Assembly (NCBI GenBank): GCA_964416425.1
Contig: CAYQEC010000037.1
Span: 1 to 21,013, forward strand
Reading direction: 5' to 3'
DNA from: CAYQEC01 sp964416425
Lineage (GTDB): Bacteria > Actinomycetota > Acidimicrobiia > Spongiisociales > UBA5794
Length of the DNA: 21,013 bases
The notes below the pieces were generated by a model. It was not told where the DNA came from. It was given only the letters and a program-made list of their open reading frames with translations, and made no database searches. Position numbers and translations under genes: made by a program. Below are positions 6,736 to 14,432 of this stretch, one piece after another. How positions within the stretch are numbered: position 1 is the first letter of the stretch; each line of letters opens with the position of its first letter.

Positions 6736-8217
6736 ATGGTTCGCGCCTCCCCGCACCGGCCCGGCAGGGGCATCGTCGCGGCCTTGGCGTCCGCCGTCGT
6801 CCCCGGTTCCGGACAGCTCCTCGCCGGGGAACGCCGCAAGGGGTGGATCCTCGTCGGACTCACCGCCGCCATCGCCGCGGTGTCGGCCTGGATGCTGCTC
6901 GTCGAGAACCACACCCTGTTGCGCTGGTCGGTACAGCCCCGGGCGCTGCAGTGGCTGCTCTTCGGGGACCTCGCCCTGCTGCTGTTCCGGGTCTACGCCT
7001 CGGTCGACGCCTACTTCGCGGCGGCGCCGATCGAGCGGGGCCCGCGGGGCGGCATCGGGATCACGGTGGCGGCGCTGCTGGCGGTGACGACGACGGCCGC
7101 TCTGGTGGTCCCCCACATCGTGGCCGGCTACTACGACATCGTGCAGTACGACCTCATCACCACCGTGTTCGCCCCGTCGACGACGCTGCCACCGCCGACC
7201 ACCACGATCACCACCACGACGCCGCCGGCGAACGGGGAGGAGCCGGCGGACACGACGACGACCACCTCCACCACGACCACCACCCTCCCCCCGCCCCGGC
7301 TGTGGGACGGCAAGAACCGCCTCAACGTGCTGCTGCTCGGCGGCGACGCCGGCATCGGGCGGCGCGGGGTGCGCACCGACACCATCATCGTCGCCTCGAT
7401 CGACCCCGCCACCGGCGACACCGCCCTCATCGCGGTGCCGCGCAACATGGCGCGGGTCCCGCTGCCGGACGGCCTCGACCTCTGGTCGTGCGACTGCTTC
7501 CCGCCGATCATCAACGAGCTGTGGAAGTACGGCGAGGAGCATCCCGACCGCTTCCCCGGCACCGCACCACCCGGCGCCGAAGCGCTCAAGATGGCGATCG
7601 GGGAGATGCTCGGCATCGACATCCACTACTACGCCCTCATCAACCTCGACGGCTTCATCGCGGTCATCGACGCCCTCGGCGGTGTCGACATCACCGTCAC
7701 CGAGCGCATCTACGACGCCGAGTACCCCCACGAGAACGGCAGCCTCGTCGTCATCGACATCGAGCCCGGCGAGTACCACATGGACGGTCACCTCGCCCTC
7801 GCCTACGCCCGCTCCCGCCACGCCACCGACGACTACGACCGGATGGGACGGCAGCGCTGTGTGCTCCAGGCCGTCGCCGATCAGGCGTCACCCGCCGACC
7901 TCATCCGCTCCTTCCCCACCCTGGCCGACGCCATCAAGAACAACGTCTCCACCGACATCCCGATCGAGCGCCTCCCCGATCTGGTCGACCTCGTCACCAA
8001 GATCGACACCGAAAACATCGTCTCCCTCCCCCTGGTGCCTCCCCGCTACACCGGGGCCCGCACCGCCGAGGGCTACAACACCCCCGACCTCCCCGTCATC
8101 CGGGATGCCGTGGCGGTGGTGATGTCGCTGCCCCCGGAGCAGGCGGTGGCGCAGCTCGGGCTCGAGCCGCTGGCGGACGCCTGCGCCGTTCCCGCCAAGC
8201 CACCCTGGCAGCAGTGA
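6736..8217 (+). CDS. LytR-CpsA-Psr (LCP) family cell-wall phosphotransferase
   Basis: 493-aa membrane protein. LCP enzymes move polyprenyl-phosphate-linked glycopolymers onto peptidoglycan at the outer face of the membrane (arabinogalactan ligation in mycolata). The N-terminus has a PGSGQLLAGERRKG motif (23-36) and three hydrophobic helices at about 37-56, 70-90 and 107-132. A Thr/Pro-rich linker spans 148-187, and the LCP catalytic domain about 195-410. Conserved catalytic/phosphate-binding residues are visible: D204, R213 and D215 (RTDT), R236 (VPRN), R359 and R361 (YARSR) and D368-R369 (DYDRMGRQ). An extra CDC motif (252-254) may form a disulfide. Most LCPs have a single N-terminal helix, so the three-helix start is unusual. 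The start codon fits the leaderless promoter. It is convergent with the HAD gene, with 7 bp between stops. Confidence 0.93.
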   Translation: MVRASPHRPGRGIVAALASAVVPGSGQLLAGERRKGWILVGLTAAIAAVSAWMLLVENHTLLRWSVQPRALQWLLFGDLALLLFRVYASVDAYFAAAPIERGPRGGIGITVAALLAVTTTAALVVPHIVAGYYDIVQYDLITTVFAPSTTLPPPTTTITTTTPPANGEEPADTTTTTSTTTTTLPPPRLWDGKNRLNVLLLGGDAGIGRRGVRTDTIIVASIDPATGDTALIAVPRNMARVPLPDGLDLWSCDCFPPIINELWKYGEEHPDRFPGTAPPGAEALKMAIGEMLGIDIHYYALINLDGFIAVIDALGGVDITVTERIYDAEYPHENGSLVVIDIEPGEYHMDGHLALAYARSRHATDDYDRMGRQRCVLQAVADQASPADLIRSFPTLADAIKNNVSTDIPIERLPDLVDLVTKIDTENIVSLPLVPPRYTGARTAEGYNTPDLPVIRDAVAVVMSLPPEQAVAQLGLEPLADACAVPAKPPWQQ

Positions 8218-8224
8218 GCCGGCC

Positions 8225-8857
8225 TCAGGTCATGCCGAGCCGGCGCAACACGAGATCGGCTTCGATCCGGGGCACCACCGGGTAGCGGGTCACGGCGACG
8301 AGGCCCCGTCCCACCACCATCACCGGCACCCCGGCAGCGGTGGCGGCATCGGCGCCGATCTCGGTGTCCTCGACGGCGAGGCACGCCTCGGGGCGCGACC
8401 CCACCGCCCGCACCGCGGCGGCGTAGAGGTCGGGGGCCGGCTTGCCACGGGCCACCTCGTCCCCGGCGACGGTGGCCACGAAGTAGCCGGCCAGCTCGAG
8501 GACCTCCAGCTTGCGGTCCAGGTTGCGGCGGCTGCTCGAGGTCACCACCGCCATGCGCACCCCCACCATCGACAGGTCGCGGATGGCGGCGATCGCGTCG
8601 GGATAGGCGAACAGGTCCGTCAGGTAACTCTGGTGGCGCAGCTCGTCGACGGCGTCGACCACCTCCCGGTACGGCGGGAGGGCGACCTTGCCGGAGAAGT
8701 AGGCGTAGGTGTCCTGGCTGTTGGTGCCGGTACACGCCACGACGTCGTCGTCGTCCAGGGTGTAGGCGGAGGCGGCCAGCACCTGCCGCCACGCCGACCA
8801 CGACAGCGGCTCGGTGTCGGCGATGACGCCGTCGAAGTCGAAGAGCACCGCGGTCAC
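8225..8857 (-). CDS. HAD-superfamily hydrolase, beta-phosphoglucomutase-like
   Basis: 210-aa cytoplasmic haloacid dehalogenase-type phosphatase or phosphomutase. All four motifs are visible: DFDGV (7-11, nucleophile D7 and acid D9), VTSSS (105-109), K139 in RGKPAPD, and VEDTEIGADAA (162-172; E163, D164). A helical C1 cap lies at about residues 18-85, as in the beta-phosphoglucomutase/phosphoglycolate phosphatase group. The substrate cannot be read from the sequence. The GTG start is set by a 4-bp GTGA overlap with the SRPBCC-like gene, and the family N-terminus begins exactly here. It is the last gene of the gatCAB unit. Confidence 0.88.
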   Translation of the reverse strand: MTAVLFDFDGVIADTEPLSWSAWRQVLAASAYTLDDDDVVACTGTNSQDTYAYFSGKVALPPYREVVDAVDELRHQSYLTDLFAYPDAIAAIRDLSMVGVRMAVVTSSSRRNLDRKLEVLELAGYFVATVAGDEVARGKPAPDLYAAAVRAVGSRPEACLAVEDTEIGADAATAAGVPVMVVGRGLVAVTRYPVVPRIEADLVLRRLGMT

Positions 8858-9300
8858 GAACGCAGCGTCCGCTCGGCCCGATCCAGCATCCTCCCCAGCC
8901 TCCGGGCCGCCACCGCGCGCCACGGGTTCGCCAGCCAGGAGACCACCTCGGCCCCGTAGGCGATCCGGAGCCGGGCCGAGGCGCCTTCGGGCTCGACCTC
9001 GGCGCCGACCACCACCTCGAACCTTCGCTCGGTGGCGAGGCGCCGGTCCGGCAGGGCGCAGCGGTAACGATGCCCCGCCTCCCAGTCGACGATCTCGACC
9101 CGGCGGGCCCGGCGGACGGGACCGAGGCGGCGCGCCACGAAGACGACCTGGCCGACCGACGGCAACTCGGTTCCCATGTAGCCGACGGCGCGTACCCCTG
9201 CCCACTCCCCCACCCGGGACGGGTTGGCGACCAGCGCCCACATTGCCGAAGGGGCGATGCCCTCCAGCAGGCGGCCGTCGCGGGCGACGACCCCGATCAC
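8854..9300 (-). CDS. SRPBCC / polyketide cyclase-like protein
   Basis: 148-aa protein that looks like a START/Bet v 1-type SRPBCC domain. It has a short N-terminal strand, a helix with PSAMWALVANPSRVGEWAG (17-35, the usual P-E/A-x-V-W-x-x-x-x-D/N-P-x-R-x-x-E-W pattern), several beta strands, and a C-terminal amphipathic helix (about 128-147). Such proteins bind hydrophobic ligands in a cavity; no ligand can be named. The GTG start is only 2 nt after the gatB stop, and its stop overlaps the HAD start by 4 bp, so it is embedded in the gatCAB unit. No signal peptide is visible. Confidence 0.7.
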   Translation of the reverse strand: MIGVVARDGRLLEGIAPSAMWALVANPSRVGEWAGVRAVGYMGTELPSVGQVVFVARRLGPVRRARRVEIVDWEAGHRYRCALPDRRLATERRFEVVVGAEVEPEGASARLRIAYGAEVVSWLANPWRAVAARRLGRMLDRAERTLRS

Positions 9301-9302
9301 GA

Positions 9303-10751
9303 TCAGGCCCCGGCTTTCCGCCGCAGGAGATCGGAGACGAGGCGGGGATCCGCTTTGCCGCCGGTGGCCCGCATCACCTGACCGACGAGGAACCCGAGCG
9401 GCTTCATGTCGCCCTCCCGCATCCGCTCCAGGGCTTCGCCGTTCTCCGCCAGCACACCCTCCACCGCCGTCTCGATGGCGGCGACGTCGCTGATCTGGAT
9501 CAGGTCCTGGGCCTTCGCCACCTCCGAAGGGCTCCCCTCCCCGGCGATGACCCGGTCGAGCACGTCCTTGGCCGCCGTGGCCGAGAGGTCACCTCCGGCC
9601 ACCATGGCGCTCAGCTCGGCGAGGTGGGAGGCGTTGAGGGCGGTGGCGTCCAGCTCGACCGATTCCCGCCGGAGGTGGGCGACGACGTCGACGGTGAGCC
9701 AGTTCCCCACCATGCGGAGATCGGCGCCGGCGTCGACCGCCCCGTCGAACAGCACCCCCAGCTCCGGTGAGCCGCCCAGCACGACGGCAGTCTTCGGGTC
9801 AACCCCGAGCCCGGCGTAGCGGGCCCGCTGCTGGGCGGGGAGTTCCGGCAACGAGGCTTGCACCCGCTGCCGCCAGGCGTCGTCGATCTGGAGCGGGAGC
9901 AGGTCCGGCTCCTGGAAGTACCGGTAGTCCTCGGACTCCTCCTTGGAGCGCATCCCGGAGGTGTTGCCCGCCTCCTCGTCCCAGTGGCGGGTCTCGAGGA
10001 TGACGGTGCCACCCGCTTCGACCAGCTCGATCTGGCGGTCGATCTCGTAGGCGACGGCCCGCTGCAGCGACCGCAGCGAGTTCATGTTCTTCACCTCGGT
10101 GCGGGTGCCGTAGGCGTCCTGCCCCACCGGCCGGACCGAGATGTTGGCGTCGAAGCGCATGCTGCCCTCTTCGAGCCGGGCGTCGGAGACCCCGAGCGAC
10201 CGGACCAGGAGCTGCAGCTCCGCCCCGTATGCCCGGGCCTGCTCGGCGCTGCGCAGATCCGGCTCGGAGACGATCTCGACCAGCGGCACCCCGGCGCGGT
10301 TGAAGTCGAGCAGGGAGTACTCGGCGCCGTGGATCCGACCCCCCTCCCCGACATGGACGCTCTTGCCGGTGTCCTCCTCCATGTGGACCCGGGTGATGCC
10401 GACGGTGACCTCCTCGCCGTCAACGTCGAGCGCGAGGCGACCCGCCACGCAGAGGGGGACGTCGTACTGGGAGATCTGGTAGTTCTTCGGGAGGTCGGGG
10501 TAGAAGTAGTTCTTGCGGTGGAACAGCGACCGTTCCACCAACTCGCATTCGAGGGCGGCGCCGATGCGGAGGATCCCTTCGATGGCGGCCTCGTTCGGCA
10601 CCGGGAGCGCCCCCGGCAGCGCCAGGCACACCGGGCAGCAGGTGCTGTTGGGTTCGGCGCCGAACGACACCGGGCACCCGCAGAACATCTTCGAGGCGGT
10701 CTGCAGCTCGACGTGGGTCTCGATCCCGATGACGGCCTCGTAGTCGGTCAC
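9303..10751 (-). CDS. gatB: Asp-tRNA(Asn)/Glu-tRNA(Gln) amidotransferase subunit B
   Basis: 482-aa kinase/tRNA-binding subunit of GatCAB, which phosphorylates the Glu (or Asp) on misacylated tRNA before amidation. The N-terminal cradle domain begins YEAVIGIETHVEL and has the zinc-type cysteines C24, C26, C39 and C42 (with C38). The signatures HRKNYFYPDLPKNYQISQYD and LLDFNRAGVPLVEIVSEPD follow. The helical and YqeY-like C-terminal domain ends with GFLVGQVMRATGGKADP. The GTG start overlaps the gatA stop by 4 bp (GTGA); the much longer upstream open frame lies out of frame across gatA and was rejected. Confidence 0.97.
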   Translation of the reverse strand: MTDYEAVIGIETHVELQTASKMFCGCPVSFGAEPNSTCCPVCLALPGALPVPNEAAIEGILRIGAALECELVERSLFHRKNYFYPDLPKNYQISQYDVPLCVAGRLALDVDGEEVTVGITRVHMEEDTGKSVHVGEGGRIHGAEYSLLDFNRAGVPLVEIVSEPDLRSAEQARAYGAELQLLVRSLGVSDARLEEGSMRFDANISVRPVGQDAYGTRTEVKNMNSLRSLQRAVAYEIDRQIELVEAGGTVILETRHWDEEAGNTSGMRSKEESEDYRYFQEPDLLPLQIDDAWRQRVQASLPELPAQQRARYAGLGVDPKTAVVLGGSPELGVLFDGAVDAGADLRMVGNWLTVDVVAHLRRESVELDATALNASHLAELSAMVAGGDLSATAAKDVLDRVIAGEGSPSEVAKAQDLIQISDVAAIETAVEGVLAENGEALERMREGDMKPLGFLVGQVMRATGGKADPRLVSDLLRRKAGA

Positions 10752-12229
10752 GGCCCCGTCACCTCCGAGGTGGCGAGGGCGGGACGGGCGTCGAAGCCCA
10801 CCAGGCGCTCGATCTCGGCCCCGACCCGGAACAGCGGCTCCTCCCCCAGGGCGGGAGCCATGAGCTGGAACCCGATCGGCAGCCCGGCATCGTCGAGCCC
10901 CACCGGCACCGACATGCCGGGATGGCCCGCCAGGTTGAGGGCGAGGGTGCACACGTCCGAGTAGTACATGGCGATCGGGTCGGCCGCCTTGGCCCCGATC
11001 GGGAAGGCGGTGGTGGGACTGGTCGGCGACACCAGCACGTCGACCTGCTCGTAGGCGCGGCGGAAGTCGTCCCGCACCAGGGTGCGCACCTTCTGTGCCT
11101 GACCGTAGAAGGCGTCGTAGTAGCCGGCGGAGAGGGCATAGGTGCCGAGCAGCACCCGGCGGATCACCTCCGGCCCGAAGCCCTCGGCCCGGGTGGCGGC
11201 CATCATCTCTTCGACGGTGTCGCCGGGAACCCGCAATCCGTAGCGGACCCCGTCGAAGCGGGCCAGGTTGGCGGAGCATTCGGCGGGGGCGATCAGGTAG
11301 TAGGCGGACAGGGCGTACTCGGTGGCCGGCATCGACACCTCCACCACCTCGGCCCCGGCGTCGGAGAGGGCGTCGAGGGTGGCCCACATGGCGGCAGCCA
11401 CCTGCGGGTCGATCCCCTCCCCCGACAGCTCCTTGACGACACCGAGACGCATGCCCTTCACCCCGGCGGTGAGGGACCCGGAGATGTCGGGGACCTCACC
11501 CCGGTAGCTGGTGGCGTCGTGGATGTCGAAGCCGGCGACCGCCTCGAGCATCGTGGCGGCGTCCTGCACGGTGCGACTCAGCGGACCGATCTGGTCGAGG
11601 GACGAGGCGAAGGCGATGAGGCCGTAGCGGCTCACCAGGCCGTAGGTGGGTTTCATGCCGACGATGCCGCACAGCGAGGCGGGCTGACGGATCGAGCCGC
11701 CGGTGTCGGAGCCGTACGCCCCCAGCGCCGAGCCGGCCGCCACCGCGGCGGCCGCCCCACCGGAGGAGCCTCCCGGTACCGTGTCGGGATCCCACGGGTT
11801 GCGGGTCGCTCCGTACGCAGAGTTCTCGGTGGACGAGCCCATGGCGAACTCGTCGAGGTTCGCCTTTCCGAGGATCACCGCCCCGCCGTCCCGCAGCTTG
11901 GTCACGATGGTGGCGTCGTAGGGGGGGACGTATCCGGCGAGGATCTTCGAGCCGGCGGTGGTCTCCATTCCCCGGGTGCACAGGTTGTCCTTCAGCGCCA
12001 GCGGGATGCCCTGGAGGGGTCCCCGGTCCCTCCCGGCGGCGAAGTCGGCGTCGGCGTCGGAGGCGGCCCGGCGTGCCCCGGTCTGGTCGAGGGTGAGGTA
12101 GGCGTGAAGCTGAGCCTCGGTCACCGCGGCCCGCCGCAGCACCGCCTCGGTCAGCTCCACCGACGTGATCTCGCCGCCGCGCAGCGCCGCCGCGGCCGCC
12201 GTGATCGTGAGATCGGCGGGGTCGGTCAC
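10748..12229 (-). CDS. gatA: Asp-tRNA(Asn)/Glu-tRNA(Gln) amidotransferase subunit A
   Basis: 493-aa amidase-signature glutaminase subunit of GatCAB. It releases ammonia from glutamine and channels it to GatB. The Ser-cisSer-Lys triad is K80 (PLALKDN), S155 (PGGSSGG) and S179 (SDTGGSIRQPA), at essentially the same positions as in the Staphylococcus enzyme. The GTG start is fixed by the 4-bp GTGA overlap with gatC. The length is typical for GatA rather than for a stand-alone amidase, and the neighbours confirm it. With tRNA-Gln and gltX in the same window, the main product is inferred to be Gln-tRNA(Gln). Confidence 0.97.
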   Translation of the reverse strand: MTDPADLTITAAAAALRGGEITSVELTEAVLRRAAVTEAQLHAYLTLDQTGARRAASDADADFAAGRDRGPLQGIPLALKDNLCTRGMETTAGSKILAGYVPPYDATIVTKLRDGGAVILGKANLDEFAMGSSTENSAYGATRNPWDPDTVPGGSSGGAAAAVAAGSALGAYGSDTGGSIRQPASLCGIVGMKPTYGLVSRYGLIAFASSLDQIGPLSRTVQDAATMLEAVAGFDIHDATSYRGEVPDISGSLTAGVKGMRLGVVKELSGEGIDPQVAAAMWATLDALSDAGAEVVEVSMPATEYALSAYYLIAPAECSANLARFDGVRYGLRVPGDTVEEMMAATRAEGFGPEVIRRVLLGTYALSAGYYDAFYGQAQKVRTLVRDDFRRAYEQVDVLVSPTSPTTAFPIGAKAADPIAMYYSDVCTLALNLAGHPGMSVPVGLDDAGLPIGFQLMAPALGEEPLFRVGAEIERLVGFDARPALATSEVTGP

Positions 12230-12516
12230 TCTCCCTCCAGGATGCGGGGAACCCGAAAGTAGGGGCCCTCCGCCTCAGGGGCCTGGCACAGCACGACATC
12301 CCGGTCGAGCGACCCGGTCACCTCGTCGTCCCGGAAGGCGTTCGTCATCGGGAGCGGATGCGAGGTGGGCTCCACCCCTTCGGTGGGGAGGGCCTGGACC
12401 CGCTCGGCGTGCTCGAGGATGGCGCCGAGCTGGCGGCCGTAGAGTTCCAGCTCCTCATCGCTCAGCGCGATGCGGGCCAGGCGGGCAACTTTGGCGATGT
12501 CGATATCGACCGGCAT
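12226..12516 (-). CDS. gatC: Asp-tRNA(Asn)/Glu-tRNA(Gln) amidotransferase subunit C
   Basis: 96-aa subunit that wraps around the GatA-GatB interface and stabilises the complex. The family pattern is clear: KVARLARIALSDEEL (9-23), QLGAILEHAERV (29-40), GVEPTSHPL (47-55) and FRDDEV (61-66), ending in YFRVPRILEGE. It is the first gene of a gatC-gatA-gatB-SRPBCC-HAD unit in which junctions overlap by 4 bp or are 2 nt apart, which helps keep subunits equal. The ATG is preceded by a leaderless-type -10 and no Shine-Dalgarno. Confidence 0.96.
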   Translation of the reverse strand: MPVDIDIAKVARLARIALSDEELELYGRQLGAILEHAERVQALPTEGVEPTSHPLPMTNAFRDDEVTGSLDRDVVLCQAPEAEGPYFRVPRILEGE

Positions 12517-12524
12517 GACCCGCG

Positions 12525-12530
12525 ATGCTA
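12525..12530 (-). promoter_or_regulatory. -10 element for leaderless gatCAB mRNA
   Basis: TAGCAT on the minus strand ends 8 nt before the gatC ATG. The intervening CGCGGGTC has no purine-rich ribosome-binding site. It lies in the 48-bp gap after dapE, so the gatCAB unit has its own promoter. Confidence 0.55.
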
Positions 12531-12564
12531 CCCGAGCGGCCGCACGCCCTCGCCAACCCTCCCG

Positions 12565-13617
12565 TTACTCGGTGAGGAAGGAGTGCAGCGCCCCGTAGGC
12601 CTGATGGACGTTGGCGAGCGCCACCGACTCGTCGGCCTGGTGTGCCTGGAAGGGCTCACCCGGGCCGTAGTTGACGGCGGGGATGCCACGGTTGGTGAGG
12701 CGGGCGACGTCGGTCCAGCCCTGCTTCGCCATCCGGGTGCCGCCCAGGATCTGCTCGAGCCGGGCCAGGTACGCGTTGTCCTCCGGGACGGTGCCGGCGG
12801 GGGCCCGGTCCTTGATGATGATGATGTTGGCGGCCGCCGCGACCTCCCGCAGCCGCGCCTCGGCCTCGAAAATGGAGTACACCGGCGGGAACCGGTAGTT
12901 GAGGTTCACCGTGAAGGTGGCGGGGAGCACGTTGGTGGCGATCCCGCCGTCGGCCTTGGTCACCGAGAACACCTCGTTGAACTCGAGCCCGGCGATCTCG
13001 ACCCGTTCCGGTTCACGGCGGTGCATCTCGGCGAGCCACGCCCCCGCTTTGGTCACCGCGTTCTCCCCCAACCAGGGGCGGGCACTGTGGGCGGCCTTGC
13101 CCTCGAAGATCACGTCGGCGTTGAGGGCGCCGTTGCATCCCAGCTCGAGCTGGAGGTTGGTGGGCTCCATCACGATGGCGAGCACGCTGTCGTCGAGCCA
13201 CGGGGTGCGGGTGAGCACCGTTTCCAGGCCGTTCTCATCGACCGGGCCCTCCTCCCGGTCGTAGAAGACCCCGACGACGTCGAACGGGCCGCTGCGTACC
13301 TCGTCGTCCTCCATGAGGTGGATCATCACCGCCAGACCCGATTTCATGTCCGAGGTGCCGAGCCCGTGCATGCGGTCGCCCTCGATGCGGGGCGCCGCGT
13401 TGCCCTGCTCGGGGACCGTGTCGAGGTGGCCGTACAGGGTGATGAGGGGCCGGCCGGTCTGCTGGCCGACGACGAGGGCGTTGCCGACGCGGTTCACCGC
13501 CTTCATCGTCCACAGGGGCAACAGCCGTTCCGCGACCGCGGTGCAGATCCGACCTTCGTTCCCGGTGACCGAAGGGATCGACACCAGGTCGAACAGCGTC
13601 TGGTGGAGCGGATTCAT
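12565..13617 (-). CDS. dapE: succinyl-diaminopimelate desuccinylase
   Basis: 350-aa M20-family zinc peptidase-like enzyme that removes succinate from N-succinyl-LL-diaminopimelate, late in lysine and peptidoglycan precursor synthesis. Metal ligands and catalytic residues are visible: H64 and D66 (YGHLDTVPEQGN), D90 (GTSDMKSG), E122-E123 (REEGP), E151 (VMEPT) and H326 (FQAHQADE). H177 lies in the dimerisation-domain motif AAHSARP. GTSDMKSG and the overall size suggest the actinobacterial type of DapE. The ATG overlaps the dapD stop by 4 bp (ATGA). The neighbouring dapC and dapD remove the ambiguity that usually attaches to M20 proteins. Confidence 0.93.
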   Translation of the reverse strand: MNPLHQTLFDLVSIPSVTGNEGRICTAVAERLLPLWTMKAVNRVGNALVVGQQTGRPLITLYGHLDTVPEQGNAAPRIEGDRMHGLGTSDMKSGLAVMIHLMEDDEVRSGPFDVVGVFYDREEGPVDENGLETVLTRTPWLDDSVLAIVMEPTNLQLELGCNGALNADVIFEGKAAHSARPWLGENAVTKAGAWLAEMHRREPERVEIAGLEFNEVFSVTKADGGIATNVLPATFTVNLNYRFPPVYSIFEAEARLREVAAAANIIIIKDRAPAGTVPEDNAYLARLEQILGGTRMAKQGWTDVARLTNRGIPAVNYGPGEPFQAHQADESVALANVHQAYGALHSFLTE

Positions 13618-14432
13618 ACCTGCACTCCAAACACCCGGAGGGCCTCGTTGAGCGATGTCTTGCGATCGGTCGATGCCGAGCGGCGCCCGATGATGAGGGC
13701 GCAAGAGAGATCGTAACTGCCGGCGGGGAACTGTTTGGGTCGGGTTCCCGGCACCACCACCGCGTGGGCGGGCACCCGCCCCCGCATCTCGACCGGTTCC
13801 TCGCCGGTGACGTCGATGATCGGCGTCGACGAGGTGATCGTCGTGTTGGCACCGAGCACCGCCCCCTCCTCGATCAGCGTGCCCTCCACCACGATGCTGC
13901 GGCTCCCGATGAAGGCCCCGTCTTCGATGATCACCGGCCGGGCGGAGAGAGGCTCGAGCACCCCGCCGATGCCGACGCCTCCCGAGAGGTGGACGTCGCG
14001 GCCGATCTGGGCGCAGGACCCCACCGTGGCCCAGGTGTCGACCATCGAGCCTGATCCGACCCGGGCGCCGATGTTGACGTACCCGGGCATGACGACCACC
14101 CCCGGCTCGCAGAAGGCGCCGTAGCGGACCGTGCCCGGCGGCACCACCCGGATCCCGGCGGCGGCCAGGCCGTGTTTGGTGGGGATCTTGTCGTGGTACT
14201 CGAAGGGCCCGACCTCGAGGGTCTCCAGCGCGGCGAGGCGAAAGTAGAGCAGGATCGCCTGTTTCACCCACTCGTGGACGACCCAGTTGCCGTCGATCTT
14301 CTCCGCCACCTGCACCTCGCCGCGGTCGAGAGCGGCGATGGTGCGCTCCACCGCCTCCGTCGCGGCCGGGATCGTCTCCAGGTCGGCGTAGGCCGCCTCG
14401 ACGAGGGCCCGGTCGCCGATCACGTCAGACAC
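13614..14432 (-). CDS. dapD: tetrahydrodipicolinate N-succinyltransferase
   Basis: 272-aa trimeric acyltransferase that moves succinate from succinyl-CoA to tetrahydrodipicolinate. The N-terminal helical domain carries AEKIDGNWVVHEWVKQAILL (43-62). The left-handed beta-helix follows, with the highly conserved stretch YVNIGARVGSGSMVDTW (118-134), GSCAQIGRDVHLSGGVGIGG (138-157) and the E. coli-like IIEDGAFIGSRSIVVEG. It resembles the about 274-aa proteobacterial DapD far more than the longer mycobacterial form. Two GTG starts are possible. 14432 (used here) has GGAGG 10 nt upstream and overlaps dapC by 13 bp. 14423 would give a 4-bp GTGA overlap like other junctions here but with a poorer Shine-Dalgarno distance. 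Confidence 0.94.
   Translation of the reverse strand: MSDVIGDRALVEAAYADLETIPAATEAVERTIAALDRGEVQVAEKIDGNWVVHEWVKQAILLYFRLAALETLEVGPFEYHDKIPTKHGLAAAGIRVVPPGTVRYGAFCEPGVVVMPGYVNIGARVGSGSMVDTWATVGSCAQIGRDVHLSGGVGIGGVLEPLSARPVIIEDGAFIGSRSIVVEGTLIEEGAVLGANTTITSSTPIIDVTGEEPVEMRGRVPAHAVVVPGTRPKQFPAGSYDLSCALIIGRRSASTDRKTSLNEALRVFGVQV

Noticed and set aside
7177..7296. ACC/ACG-rich tract looking like a microsatellite or a small CRISPR-like repeat
   Set aside because: It is in frame in the LCP gene and encodes a Thr/Pro-rich linker. The units are irregular and there are no spacers.
10752..11387. N-terminal extension of the gatB frame
   Set aside because: It lies out of frame over gatA. GatB begins at the GTG at 10751 with the usual YEAVIGIETHVEL start.
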